A stretch of DNA of 64,000 nucleotides from Anaerostipes rhamnosivorans (lineage in GTDB: Bacteria; Bacillota; Clostridia; Lachnospirales; Lachnospiraceae). A model generated the notes under the pieces. It was not told the origin of the DNA. It worked only from the letters and a program-made list of their open reading frames with translations, and made no database searches. The stretch's first letter is position 1. Each line of letters begins with the position of its first letter. The DNA lies in contig NZ_CP040058.1 in the NCBI RefSeq assembly GCF_005280655.1, positions 3,403,001-3,467,000 of the forward strand. Direction: 5' to 3'. The translations under genes and the position numbers were made by a program. Shown here piece after piece: positions 33,895 through 42,006 of the stretch.

Positions 33895-34476
33895 CTATTT
33901 TTCTCTTACCCTGAAAAAAAGTTTATTTATATGAAACAGTCCATACCCAAGCAGGAGAAAAATGACAGTAAGAATGAGAACAAACATTATACAGTACACA
34001 TATCCGCGTTTTTCTACATCCAGAAAAAAATAAATATAATTTCCGGTAACCCGTCCAAAGAAGCCCGCAAACACTAGATACGCGGCAGGCATGATGAGAA
34101 TGCTCAATACACTTTTACCTTTTAGAATCTCATTCATATCACAAAACACAAAAAAATAAACTGCCATGAATAGCGGATTGAGCAGATGTAGAAATAGAAA
34201 TGTGCCCTGAAAATCAAATTCACCGGTAAAAGCTGTACACACAAAAAGGACCAGAACTAAGAGCATCGTGACATCTAAAAATAAAATTTCCGGGACTTTT
34301 CTTTTACAGCACAGGGCGGCGGCAGTCCCTAAAAGAAAAAGTCCCGACAAAAAATTACTTAGGAATGTCAGTTCATATAGATGATCTAATCTTCCACGAT
34401 AACTATACAAAGCAGTAGTAAGAAACAAAATTGACAGTACTGACGTCAGAGTTAGCTGAAGCCTTTTTCTCATCAT
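33895..34476 (-). CDS. Pr6Pr-like six-helix membrane protein
   Basis: The 193-residue protein has six membrane helices. FTFLSNFLSGLFLLGTAAAL (here ELTFLSNFLSG) and FLHLLNPLFMAVYFFVF match the Pr6Pr family pattern ('YFT..SN', 'HLLNP'). The function of bacterial members is unknown. It stands alone with an AAGGG ribosome binding site. Confidence 0.65.
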   Translation of the reverse strand: MMRKRLQLTLTSVLSILFLTTALYSYRGRLDHLYELTFLSNFLSGLFLLGTAAALCCKRKVPEILFLDVTMLLVLVLFVCTAFTGEFDFQGTFLFLHLLNPLFMAVYFFVFCDMNEILKGKSVLSILIMPAAYLVFAGFFGRVTGNYIYFFLDVEKRGYVYCIMFVLILTVIFLLLGYGLFHINKLFFRVREK

Positions 34477-34552
34477 AAACGATTGCCCTTAACTATGATT
34501 CATTATTCTAATTATATAGACTATTTTTTTGATTATGACATTTTCACTCCGC

Positions 34553-35240
34553 TCATATTTCTTTTCCAAGTACGACCAAGGTAGTAACCCCTCCCATAAT
34601 GAATCCCATCCCCAAAAGATCGTATACTCCAAAACTTTGTCCAAGCAGACAGAAAGAAAGCACTGCCGCCGTTAAAGACTCAACACTGGAATACATACTG
34701 GCCTTGACTGGCCCTATATATGTAACACCCCGCAGATAACAGCTAAAGGGTATGACCGTTCCATAAACCACAATACCCAGGACCATAAACACTGTTTGTC
34801 CATCTCATATTCCCGGTATATCCCACAGATGTGCGAAAGCCGCCAGAATCAATCCTCCCGTCAGCATGCCCCATCCGATGACCTCAAGAAGTCCGAATCT
34901 GCCAAGCAGCTTTTTGGGCTGCAGATTATATACCGATAAAAAAACAGCAGACGCAATTCCAAAAAACATTGCTTCCTTGGGGATCAAAAGAGTATAAATG
35001 GAACCATGTGATGCTAAGAGGAAGACTCCTAAGATTACCAGAAACAATACAATCAATTCTGTAAGCTGAGGCTTTCTTTTTTCTGCTGCCAGACAGAACA
35101 GTAAAATAAATACCGGGGCCAGGTAATGCAGTACCGTAGCAATTCCCGGATTGGAATATTGATTTCCCCGAAACTCCGGACAGCCCCCAGCACAGACCGG
35201 AAAACACAACAAGAAAAGTTCCTTTCATATTCTTATTCAT
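34553..35240 (-). pseudogene. EamA/DMT-family transporter, decayed
   Basis: Three pieces of one transporter gene remain. The N-terminus (MNKNMKGTFLVVFSGLCWGL SGVSG) is joined after a frameshift to NQYSNPGIATVLHYLAPVFILLF, so roughly two helices are deleted at this join. Later, an in-frame TGA at 34805 replaces an expected codon (usually Trp) before DGQT; the frame continues unchanged to the end (VFMVLGIVVYGTVIPF, then LGMGFIMGGV). One indel plus one nonsense codon make function unlikely. Its start overlaps the esterase gene. Confidence 0.85.
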
Positions 35241-36009
35241 TTTCCTTAGTCCCGCATGTCAAAAACCAGCTGAGTGCCCTTCTGATGCTCTCATCCCAGA
35301 AAATCCAGTCGTGTCCGCCGTTCCACTCTTCATAAGTATAGGGGATCTCAAGACTTCTTAACTGTTTTATAAACTCCTGGCTCTGGGGATATATATCATC
35401 CTGAAGCCCACAGGAAATGTACAGCCTGGGGATCTGACGTTTTTTCTCTTTTAACTTCCGTAAAACGGTGGAAAGATCATTTTCTGAGTCCAATATCTTT
35501 TCTACTGGACCGAATACTTTCTTATATAACTCTGTATATTGCGGATAATCATTGTATTCCATGCGAATATCCAGAGCGCCGGAGAAGCTGGCTCCCGCAC
35601 AAAAGCGCTCGGGAAAGTTTAACGCCAGCTTCATGCTGCCGAAGCCGCCCATGGACAGTCCAGCCACATAGTTGTCTTCCCGTTTGTCTGATATCAAAGG
35701 AAAATAGGATTTCATGAGTCCCGGAAGCTCTTCTCCGATATAATCCCAGTATCTTTTTCCCTGAACATTGTTTGTATAATAGCCCTTCTCCCCTTCCGGC
35801 ATGATAACAATCCAGTCCCCCTCCTTTGCGTACCGTTCAATAGGGGTTCTCCTGACCCACTTTGTATGATCATCTCCAAGACCATGAAGCAGATACAATG
35901 TTTTCAGTTTTCTTTTTCCTTTTATATCCCTGTGTTCCGGGATCACCACATAAGCACCAACCTCCTCTTTCAAGATATCAGAGTAAAATTCACAATGAAT
36001 CAGAGCCAT
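35233..36009 (-). CDS. Alpha/beta-hydrolase esterase (FrmB/EstA type)
   Basis: The start is the ATG at 36009, six bases after AGGAGGTG, giving 258 residues. The fold is clear: YLLHGLGDDHTKW near residue 45, nucleophile elbow GLSMGGFGS, acid SCGLQDDIYPQS, and His in WNGGHDWIFWDE. Relatives hydrolyse S-formylglutathione, acetyl esters or tributyrin. There is no signal peptide, so it works in the cytoplasm. It follows a PTS operon and a truncated paralog on the same strand, which suggests deacylation of an imported sugar ester; this is inference. Confidence 0.85.
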   Translation of the reverse strand: MALIHCEFYSDILKEEVGAYVVIPEHRDIKGKRKLKTLYLLHGLGDDHTKWVRRTPIERYAKEGDWIVIMPEGEKGYYTNNVQGKRYWDYIGEELPGLMKSYFPLISDKREDNYVAGLSMGGFGSMKLALNFPERFCAGASFSGALDIRMEYNDYPQYTELYKKVFGPVEKILDSENDLSTVLRKLKEKKRQIPRLYISCGLQDDIYPQSQEFIKQLRSLEIPYTYEEWNGGHDWIFWDESIRRALSWFLTCGTKENE

Positions 36010-36036
36010 CTGTATCACCTCCTAATATAATCGTTC

Positions 36037-36357
36037 TCAATCCAAACCAAAATACATCCTTACTATCTGCGGAAGTTCCTTCTTAACATAGCGGGAAAAC
36101 TCTTCTTGCTCCTCTACTTCTGATCCGGCATCCGGAAGAACCACTGCCATCTGGCAGCCCTGTGCAATCCATTCTATAGGAATTCTCCGCATCCATTTTG
36201 TGTGATCGCACTGTACCCCCGGCAAAAGATACAGTACTTGATAATTCCTTTCCACTCTGTCTTTGGCCTCTCCCTCGCCGGGTTCTGGCAGGGCCACATA
36301 AAAAGATGTATTTCTGTCAAGCTCTTTTGAAAAGATATGGCATTGAAACAATCCCAT
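36037..36357 (-). pseudogene. Truncated esterase paralog, N-terminal third only
   Basis: The 106-residue frame matches the first 106 residues of the adjacent esterase (VLYLLPGVQCDHTKWMRRIPIEW against the intact LYLLHGLGDDHTKWVRRTPIER). It stops before the nucleophile elbow, so no catalytic Ser, Asp or His remains. A GGGGGATT ribosome binding site is still present. It is either a remnant of a tandem duplication or a short protein with a non-catalytic role. Confidence 0.75.
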
Positions 36358-36374
36358 AATGAATCCCCCTGTTC

Positions 36375-37205
36375 TTAAAACAATCCGATCACAGAACCGG
36401 CAATTCCGATTGCAATAATCAAAAGTACAATTTTAGCAGTACTGACCTGTTTTTTTCGGATTAGATAATATACTCCAAAGACGATCAAGAGCGGCAGAAA
36501 GCCGGGCACGATCCCATCCAGCGTATCCTTTAAAACAAACTTTCCAATTTTTAAAGCTGGTTCTGCCGTGACAAGACTTGATGACAGAACCCCCATCATA
36601 AACATACCCAGGATATTTGCACCATCCAATATTTCATTTAAGAGACCCGACTTCATAATCTGTGCAAAGGACCTTCTTCCTGTGCTGTATCCTAAACAAA
36701 ACAGCATGTAAGCCACGATCTCACAGCCTACCACAAGCCCCAGCAGCACTGCTGCTGCGCTCAACGCTCCCCTGGCCGCCAAGGCCCCTGCAAATGCGGT
36801 TCCCAGGGTCCATGCCGTCCCCCAGTGAATGGTGTCTCCAATAGCGGCAACTGGTCCCATGGTACCGGTCTTAAAACTGGTAATCAATTCGTCCGGAATC
36901 TTATTCGAATTTTCTGCTTTCTCTTCTTCCAGAGCGATGGAGGGACCAAAAATAAGATTTCCAAACATCAATTCTGTGTTAAAAAACTGCAGATGCCGTT
37001 GAAGTGCCGCGGCAAGGTCCTGCTTTTTCGTATAGATTTTTTTCAGCGCAGGCACCATTGCATTGCACCATCCGATGGCCTGCATTCTTTCAAAATTTAA
37101 GCTTGTCTCACCCCAGAGACTCAGCCTCCGGTAACACTTATTTAAATCCTTCTTCGTCAGTACACTTTCTTTTTCCTGAATCTTCGTTTTCTTTTGTTCA
37201 CTCAT
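36375..37205 (-). CDS. PTS mannose/fructose/sorbose-family IID component
   Basis: The 276-residue membrane protein (start ATG 37205; the ATG six bases upstream overlaps the ribosome binding site) has the family motif NFERMQAIGWCNAMVPALKKIY, then TGTMGPVAAIGDTIHWGT, and a C-terminal helix pair. It forms the sugar channel with IIC. Its start overlaps the IIC stop by eight bases. It is the fourth gene of the PTS operon (IIA-IIB-IIC-IID). Confidence 0.9.
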   Translation of the reverse strand: MSEQKKTKIQEKESVLTKKDLNKCYRRLSLWGETSLNFERMQAIGWCNAMVPALKKIYTKKQDLAAALQRHLQFFNTELMFGNLIFGPSIALEEEKAENSNKIPDELITSFKTGTMGPVAAIGDTIHWGTAWTLGTAFAGALAARGALSAAAVLLGLVVGCEIVAYMLFCLGYSTGRRSFAQIMKSGLLNEILDGANILGMFMMGVLSSSLVTAEPALKIGKFVLKDTLDGIVPGFLPLLIVFGVYYLIRKKQVSTAKIVLLIIAIGIAGSVIGLF

Positions 37206-37962
37206 GGTCATCCGCCTCCATTCCTGCCTCTCTTTTCAGAAGGACAATGATAAACGCCAGGCATCCGCCGAAAATTCCCAGCACAAGGTTACTCCATCCC
37301 GTCATCTGCAGGGCAAAAAAACCAAGAATCATAAACACGATGTATTTTGGTTTTCCGATCATATGCATGATCAGCGCAAATCCCAATGCAGGAAGCATTC
37401 CACCGGCGACCTCTAGTCCATGCATCACTACCTCCGGAATATATTTTAGAATGACATCCACCACCGACGTTCCAAATAACACTACGATAAACACGGGCAG
37501 AAACGCCACAAGAAGATTTAACAGTCCGGGATAGATCACTGCACATCTGTATATTCCTCTTGTATCTGCTTCTTTCGCATACCGGTCTGCTGAATGTGCA
37601 AACCTGATAGCAATGGTTTTCCTCAAGTTGATCAAAAACACTCCCAATAGTCCCACAGGAACTGCCAGTGTAACCGCAACTGACGGCTTCATACCCGTCA
37701 TCAGCGCAATAGGTGCTACACAGGCCCCTGCGATGGCACTGTCCGCCGGGAAGTTGCCGCCCGGTGCGATAACCCCCACATAGATCAGCTGAATGGTTCC
37801 ACCTATGATCAAACCCTCGATTGGTTTTCCTAAAATCAGCCCTGCCAGCAATCCGCTGGTAATTGGAGATTCAAAAATCGTATATCCAGTGTTGTATCCA
37901 ATCTCCATCTTATGAAGCCAGTTGCACAGCCCCATCACTGCCGCCAATAAAAATAACTGCAT
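37198..37962 (-). CDS. PTS mannose/fructose/sorbose-family IIC component
   Basis: The 254-residue protein has about eight helices, with GYTIFESPITSGLLAGLILG and the IIC signature IQLIYVGVIAPGGNFPAD. It forms the transmembrane unit with IID. Ribosome binding site GAGGAAAAG, 11 bp downstream of IIB. Confidence 0.9.
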   Translation of the reverse strand: MQLFLLAAVMGLCNWLHKMEIGYNTGYTIFESPITSGLLAGLILGKPIEGLIIGGTIQLIYVGVIAPGGNFPADSAIAGACVAPIALMTGMKPSVAVTLAVPVGLLGVFLINLRKTIAIRFAHSADRYAKEADTRGIYRCAVIYPGLLNLLVAFLPVFIVVLFGTSVVDVILKYIPEVVMHGLEVAGGMLPALGFALIMHMIGKPKYIVFMILGFFALQMTGWSNLVLGIFGGCLAFIIVLLKREAGMEADDHE

Positions 37963-37973
37963 ATCTTTTCCTC

Positions 37974-38453
37974 CTATCTCAGTTTCTCTTTCGCTTTTTG
38001 CATCGTTACTGCTGTTTCCTCAGGAATGCTCTTAAAAATGATCTCAGATACCGTCTGGTTGATATTTTCCAGCTCTGTAAATTCTTTTTTGTTCAGATAA
38101 ATGCCATCTGAGATAAACTGTCTTTCTCCCTCTCCCGGGACACCTCCCACCACGAGGAAATCAAACTTCACACCGCTCTCCACAGCCTTTGCGCAGGCTT
38201 CCACGTTTTTAAAGAGCAAAAATACAGATGCATTGATCTGTTCTAAGATTTCAGCCGCACCCTCTTGGGAAACAACTTTAAATTTCACACCTTTGGGGAC
38301 GGCCATTTTATAAATTTCGATCATAAAATCATCGTTCCTTAAGGCGTCATCTACTACCACAATCATATCTACTGGATAATATTTGATCCATTTTGTGATA
38401 ACTTGTCCGTGAATCAGCCGGAAGTCAATTCTGGCTACTTTTATATCTGCCAT
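37974..38453 (-). CDS. PTS mannose/fructose/sorbose-family IIB component
   Basis: The 159-residue cytoplasmic protein has the phosphoryl-accepting His15 in RIDFRLIHGQVITKW. IIB takes phosphate from IIA and gives it to the sugar. The gene is eleven bases from each neighbour, showing tight operon structure. Confidence 0.92.
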   Translation of the reverse strand: MADIKVARIDFRLIHGQVITKWIKYYPVDMIVVVDDALRNDDFMIEIYKMAVPKGVKFKVVSQEGAAEILEQINASVFLLFKNVEACAKAVESGVKFDFLVVGGVPGEGERQFISDGIYLNKKEFTELENINQTVSEIIFKSIPEETAVTMQKAKEKLR

Positions 38454-38464
38454 ATTTCTCTCCT

Positions 38465-38857
38465 TTATACCTTATTTGTAATCCGTATTCCGCTGGATGC
38501 CGCTTCAAAACAGCGGTCTGCAAGTTCCTCCAAAGTCAGTCCATCCTCCGCAGACATCAAAAACTCTATCATCATCGGTAGATTTAACCCTGTCAGACAG
38601 AATAGATGATGTCTGCGCGCAGCCAGAGTAGACAGGTTAGACGGGGTACCCCCTAAGATGTCCGTAAAGATCATGACTCCGTCACCCTCCTCTGCTTTTT
38701 CAATGCTGCTTTGTATCTCCTCGTAAAAATTATCAGCGTTGTCGTTCTTTTCCAGACAGAGGGTTATAATATTCCTATATTCACCCGCAATCAAAGAAAC
38801 ACTTCTCATCAACGACCTGCTCAAGTCCCCGTGGGTAGCAATGATTAATCCGACCAC
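38465..38857 (-). CDS. PTS mannose-family IIA component
   Basis: The start is GTG at 38857, seven bases after GAGAGGAGG; longer in-frame starts lie over the sigma-54 promoter. The 130-residue protein has the IIA active-site His9 in VGLIIATHGDLS and the Asp pair in FTDILGGTPSN. It is the first gene of the operon, 52 bases behind the sigma-54 promoter. Confidence 0.88.
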   Translation of the reverse strand: MVGLIIATHGDLSRSLMRSVSLIAGEYRNIITLCLEKNDNADNFYEEIQSSIEKAEEGDGVMIFTDILGGTPSNLSTLAARRHHLFCLTGLNLPMMIEFLMSAEDGLTLEELADRCFEAASSGIRITNKV

Positions 38858-38908
38858 ACCTACACCTCCTCTCATTGTTTTGATCGTTTTCTTTATACGA
38901 AATTTAAT

Positions 38909-38925
38909 AGCAAATACCGTGCCAA
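38909..38925 (-). promoter_or_regulatory. Sigma-54 (RpoN) promoter of the PTS operon
   Basis: The minus strand reads TTGGCACGGTATTTGCT. It has the invariant GG (-24) and GC (-12) at the right distance and matches the consensus TGGCACG-N4-TTGCW without a mismatch. It requires an activator of the kind encoded next door. Confidence 0.93.
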
Positions 38926-38956
38926 GTGTCTCTGCCCCCCTAAAACCATATTTATC

Positions 38957-39021
38957 TTTGACACATGACGGGATCTTTCTTTGACACATTGCATATATCT
39001 CCAAAAAAAGTTTGACACATG
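38957..39021. promoter_or_regulatory. Three TTTGACACAT sites upstream of the sigma-54 promoter
   Basis: TTTGACACATG (38957-38967), TTTGACACATT (38980-38990) and TTTGACACATG (39011-39021) lie 30-110 bases upstream of the promoter, where enhancer sites for a sigma-54 activator belong. The same motif recurs at the regulator's own start. Confidence 0.65.
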
Positions 39022-39022
39022 C

Positions 39023-39064
39023 AAAAAAGGCTGAACTTGATATGCACCAAGTTCAGTCTTTTTT
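39023..39064 (-). terminator. Terminator of the LevR-type regulator gene
   Basis: AAAAAAGGCTGAACTTG (39023-39039) pairs with CAAGTTCAGTCTTTTTT (39048-39064) with one G-U. On the minus strand it is followed by TTTTTT. It lies ten bases past the regulator stop codon. Confidence 0.88.
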
Positions 39065-39073
39065 ACTCTCTCT

Positions 39074-41770
39074 TTATTTTCCAAAGTCTTTGATCTTGCT
39101 CTCGATCAAATTATAGATCAGCCGTATTTCTCTCATGTTGACTGATACATGATATCTCTTCTCAATGGATGACAGGCACTTCTTCGACATCTCACAGAAC
39201 TCTTGATGTGTCCTGGCAAACTCACCGAATGTGTGTAACGGCTCCTGATTTTTCTGCTGCATAAGGCGTTCCACCATAATACCGATATGCATATACAGAA
39301 TATGCTTTAAATCCGGCGTGAACTTTAATTTTAGTTCCAGTTCCATTTGATGGATCGCATATCCTACATCATCTATGATAATTTCAGGATTTAAGATGGT
39401 CAGTTGACTCATAATGTTACGCAGGCTGAAGCTTTTGATGATATTTTCAATCATCGTGTTGATTCTCTTTTCTGAATAGATTGTTTTCAGTACATGATTT
39501 AATGTTTCATATCCTTTTTGGTCCACTAATTCATTCAGCAGCAATACTTCCATATCTTCTAATTCCAATTCATTGGTAGAGATGATCAGGGATACGTTAT
39601 ACAGATCAAATACATCGTCACCACTCCCCCTTTGTGCCAGTTTTTCGTAGTCATACTCCAGAATAAGAATCTTGTCATCGTCAAAACAGGTTCTCAGCAT
39701 GTCACAAATCTTATCTGCAACCTCCAACCCCTTCATACAGCAGACTAAGATGGCGTTTTGCTTTTCTTTTTTTCTAATAAAGTGATAGGTCGTTGAATTA
39801 TATCGCACGGTTGTTTTTAGAATTGCCTCTATGTCCCGTTTCTGCAGCAATTCATTTCCCACGTCCAGCGCCATCTGCGTTGTCACGTTGTTGATAATCC
39901 CTAAATTTCCTTCCACAAGATCACTGATATCATCTGTGATGCTCAGAACCGAACCCATATCCACAAGTATAAGTACCCCGGAGGATGTGTTGACTTTTTT
40001 TAAATAGGACCGGAGTCTCTCCACTATCTGCTTTTTTGACGTGTCATAAGGCATATCAAAGGCGTCAAATATATAGCTTGAATATACTTGGTTTACAAGG
40101 CTTGCGATGCTGGATGCTGTGGAATATCCGTGTGTGATGATAATGGCATTATATAAATATTTTTCTTCATCCATCTGGCAGTGGAAAAACAGGATTAAAA
40201 ACAGCTTCAGCAGCTCCTCGTTGGCATTGTAATCCATAGTCTCATTTACCATTCTGTAAAATAACTCCGCCATTTTGGACTGCCGGAACAGCTTTTTTGC
40301 CAGTTTCGATTTCATTTCCGTCAGGTAGTCCTTTTTATCCTCTCTGAGAAACGTGCTGTTTCTGCTCAGAAGAACCAACACCTTTGTCAGAACAATCACT
40401 GCAGTGCCCGTATATTCAAACCCATAGTTGCTCTGCATGAATTTAAAGATATTTTCCACATGCTCTTTATAAACAATTTCCACCGATGAAGACTCTATGT
40501 CATATACAATATGGTCCATAATACCTTCTATCAGTTTCTTATTCTGCTTGCTGAACCTGTCATATGTAATACTATTTTTTGTATATTTCTTTATAAGGCG
40601 GATCATAGAATCCATCTGCAGAATCTCTCCGATAGAGTCCAAAGAACGGATCATAATGTCCTCCGAGTCTTTGTTGACAAAGATCCATTGGGAGGTACTG
40701 CTGTTTTTTATAGAATTATAATCCACAGAATACTGGACATTTAAGTCCTGCATCGTCACCTCAATGTAATCCTGATGTTTCTCCTGTCTGTTCTGGGCAT
40801 TGGCACAGCTGATCTTGATTATATTTTTCAGGGATCCGATATTCCCTTTTCCTTTAAAGGTTAACAGATTATTTATCACATTACTGCTGATTTTAAAATT
40901 ACAGTCCAGGATGTGTGCTTCCTGTTCAAATAGATTTTGTATGATCTTCATCCGTTCATTGCTGCTTCTCTCACTGTAGGATGGTATGGTAACAGTAAGC
41001 GGGATTCTCCTGATAAAGGTTTCCAACAAAACATTATCAATATTTTCCGTGGTGGCAAAAATCAGCTTGACATTTAACTCTTTTTCATCTGCTCCATCCC
41101 CCAGGGGCGTGATCCTTCCTGTATCAATATAACGGAACAGCTTTTCCTGGCCCTCTGGAGGCAGCCTGTGCACTTCATCCAAGAGCAGATAACCCTGATC
41201 CGCTTTTTCCAGAAGCCCTGCAAAGTCTTTATTAGCCCCGGTAAATGCTCCTCTTTTGTATCCAAATAAAACAGATGATAACAGCTCTTTATTGTTTGCG
41301 TAATCTGCACAGTTCAGAACAACAAACGGTGCTTCCTCCGATATGATCTTCTGCCGCCTGGCATACAGATAAATCTTCTCCGCAAGCATACTTTTTCCTA
41401 CCCCGCTGGGCCCCAGCAGCATGATTGGAAGTCCCCGTCCCGGATAAGCAGCAGAAATTTTGCACTTATTCAGCACCTGCTCCATGTCATAAGAAAGCTC
41501 CGAGATCTCTTTAAATACGTCATCTTCAACTTGCTCATCTTTCTTATCAATCCTGTCTTGGTCTGTCTCTCCCTCGTATAAAGTAAACAGTACAGGCTTT
41601 GTCTTCTTTTTGGTCAGAAAGTGCTCTCTTTCCAGTTCATTTAAAATAGCGCTTGCTGCATTCCGTTTCATCCCCACAGCCTCTGCCACGGTACCGGCGC
41701 CGATTCCTAAGTGTCCGTCAATCTCGAGAAAATATTGTTTTATTTTATCTTTGTTCGTTATCCTGGCCAT
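39074..41770 (-). CDS. LevR-type sigma-54 activator with PTS regulatory domains
   Basis: The start is the ATG at 41770 after TGGAGG, giving 898 residues. Order: an N-terminal winged HTH (1-70); AAA+ domain with Walker A GPSGVGKS (120-127), the sigma-54 contact loop GAFTGA (174-179) and Walker B LLLDEVH; PRD1 (about 390-510); EIIA-Man-like domain with His547 in IIITHGYS; an EIIB-like segment around VCCMKGLE; and PRD2 (about 790-898). Such proteins activate mannose-class PTS operons at sigma-54 promoters and are tuned by phosphorylation of the PRDs by HPr and EIIB. Here the target is the operon just downstream. Confidence 0.92.
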   Translation of the reverse strand: MARITNKDKIKQYFLEIDGHLGIGAGTVAEAVGMKRNAASAILNELEREHFLTKKKTKPVLFTLYEGETDQDRIDKKDEQVEDDVFKEISELSYDMEQVLNKCKISAAYPGRGLPIMLLGPSGVGKSMLAEKIYLYARRQKIISEEAPFVVLNCADYANNKELLSSVLFGYKRGAFTGANKDFAGLLEKADQGYLLLDEVHRLPPEGQEKLFRYIDTGRITPLGDGADEKELNVKLIFATTENIDNVLLETFIRRIPLTVTIPSYSERSSNERMKIIQNLFEQEAHILDCNFKISSNVINNLLTFKGKGNIGSLKNIIKISCANAQNRQEKHQDYIEVTMQDLNVQYSVDYNSIKNSSTSQWIFVNKDSEDIMIRSLDSIGEILQMDSMIRLIKKYTKNSITYDRFSKQNKKLIEGIMDHIVYDIESSSVEIVYKEHVENIFKFMQSNYGFEYTGTAVIVLTKVLVLLSRNSTFLREDKKDYLTEMKSKLAKKLFRQSKMAELFYRMVNETMDYNANEELLKLFLILFFHCQMDEEKYLYNAIIITHGYSTASSIASLVNQVYSSYIFDAFDMPYDTSKKQIVERLRSYLKKVNTSSGVLILVDMGSVLSITDDISDLVEGNLGIINNVTTQMALDVGNELLQKRDIEAILKTTVRYNSTTYHFIRKKEKQNAILVCCMKGLEVADKICDMLRTCFDDDKILILEYDYEKLAQRGSGDDVFDLYNVSLIISTNELELEDMEVLLLNELVDQKGYETLNHVLKTIYSEKRINTMIENIIKSFSLRNIMSQLTILNPEIIIDDVGYAIHQMELELKLKFTPDLKHILYMHIGIMVERLMQQKNQEPLHTFGEFARTHQEFCEMSKKCLSSIEKRYHVSVNMREIRLIYNLIESKIKDFGK

Positions 41771-41800
41771 TGACACATCCTCCAAAAGCATTGACACATT
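41769..41800. promoter_or_regulatory. Two TTGACACA sites at the start of the LevR-type gene
   Basis: ATTGACACATC (41769-41779) covers the start codon and ATTGACACATT (41790-41800) lies 21 bases upstream. A reversed copy, ATGTGTCAAA, is at 41851-41860. The positions over the start suggest autorepression. Confidence 0.5.
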
Positions 41801-41859
41801 TTTATCTCAAGTATATTATACCTCTTAAGCCTGGCTGTGTAATTGTTTATATGTGTCAA

Positions 41860-41891
41860 AAAAAGCAGAACAAATGAATGCTCTGCTTTTT
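41860..41891. terminator. Terminator after the MATE gene
   Basis: AAAAAGCAGA (41860-41869) pairs with TCTGCTTTTT (41882-41891). It separates the MATE gene from the LevR-type gene downstream on the same strand. Confidence 0.8.
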
Positions 41892-42006
41892 GCTATCTGC
41901 TGTCTCACAGTTTTGAAGAAAGAAACTTCTATAATTCTTCGCCGTTTGTTTTGATCACCCTCTGATACCAGTAAAAGGACTTCTTGTTTGATCTTCACGG
42001 CCTCTT

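Noticed and set aside
33724..34077. 117-residue plus-strand frame across the HPr-like and Pr6Pr-like genes
   Set aside because: Antisense to two genes with good ribosome binding sites, and its sequence has low-complexity Tyr/His/Phe content.
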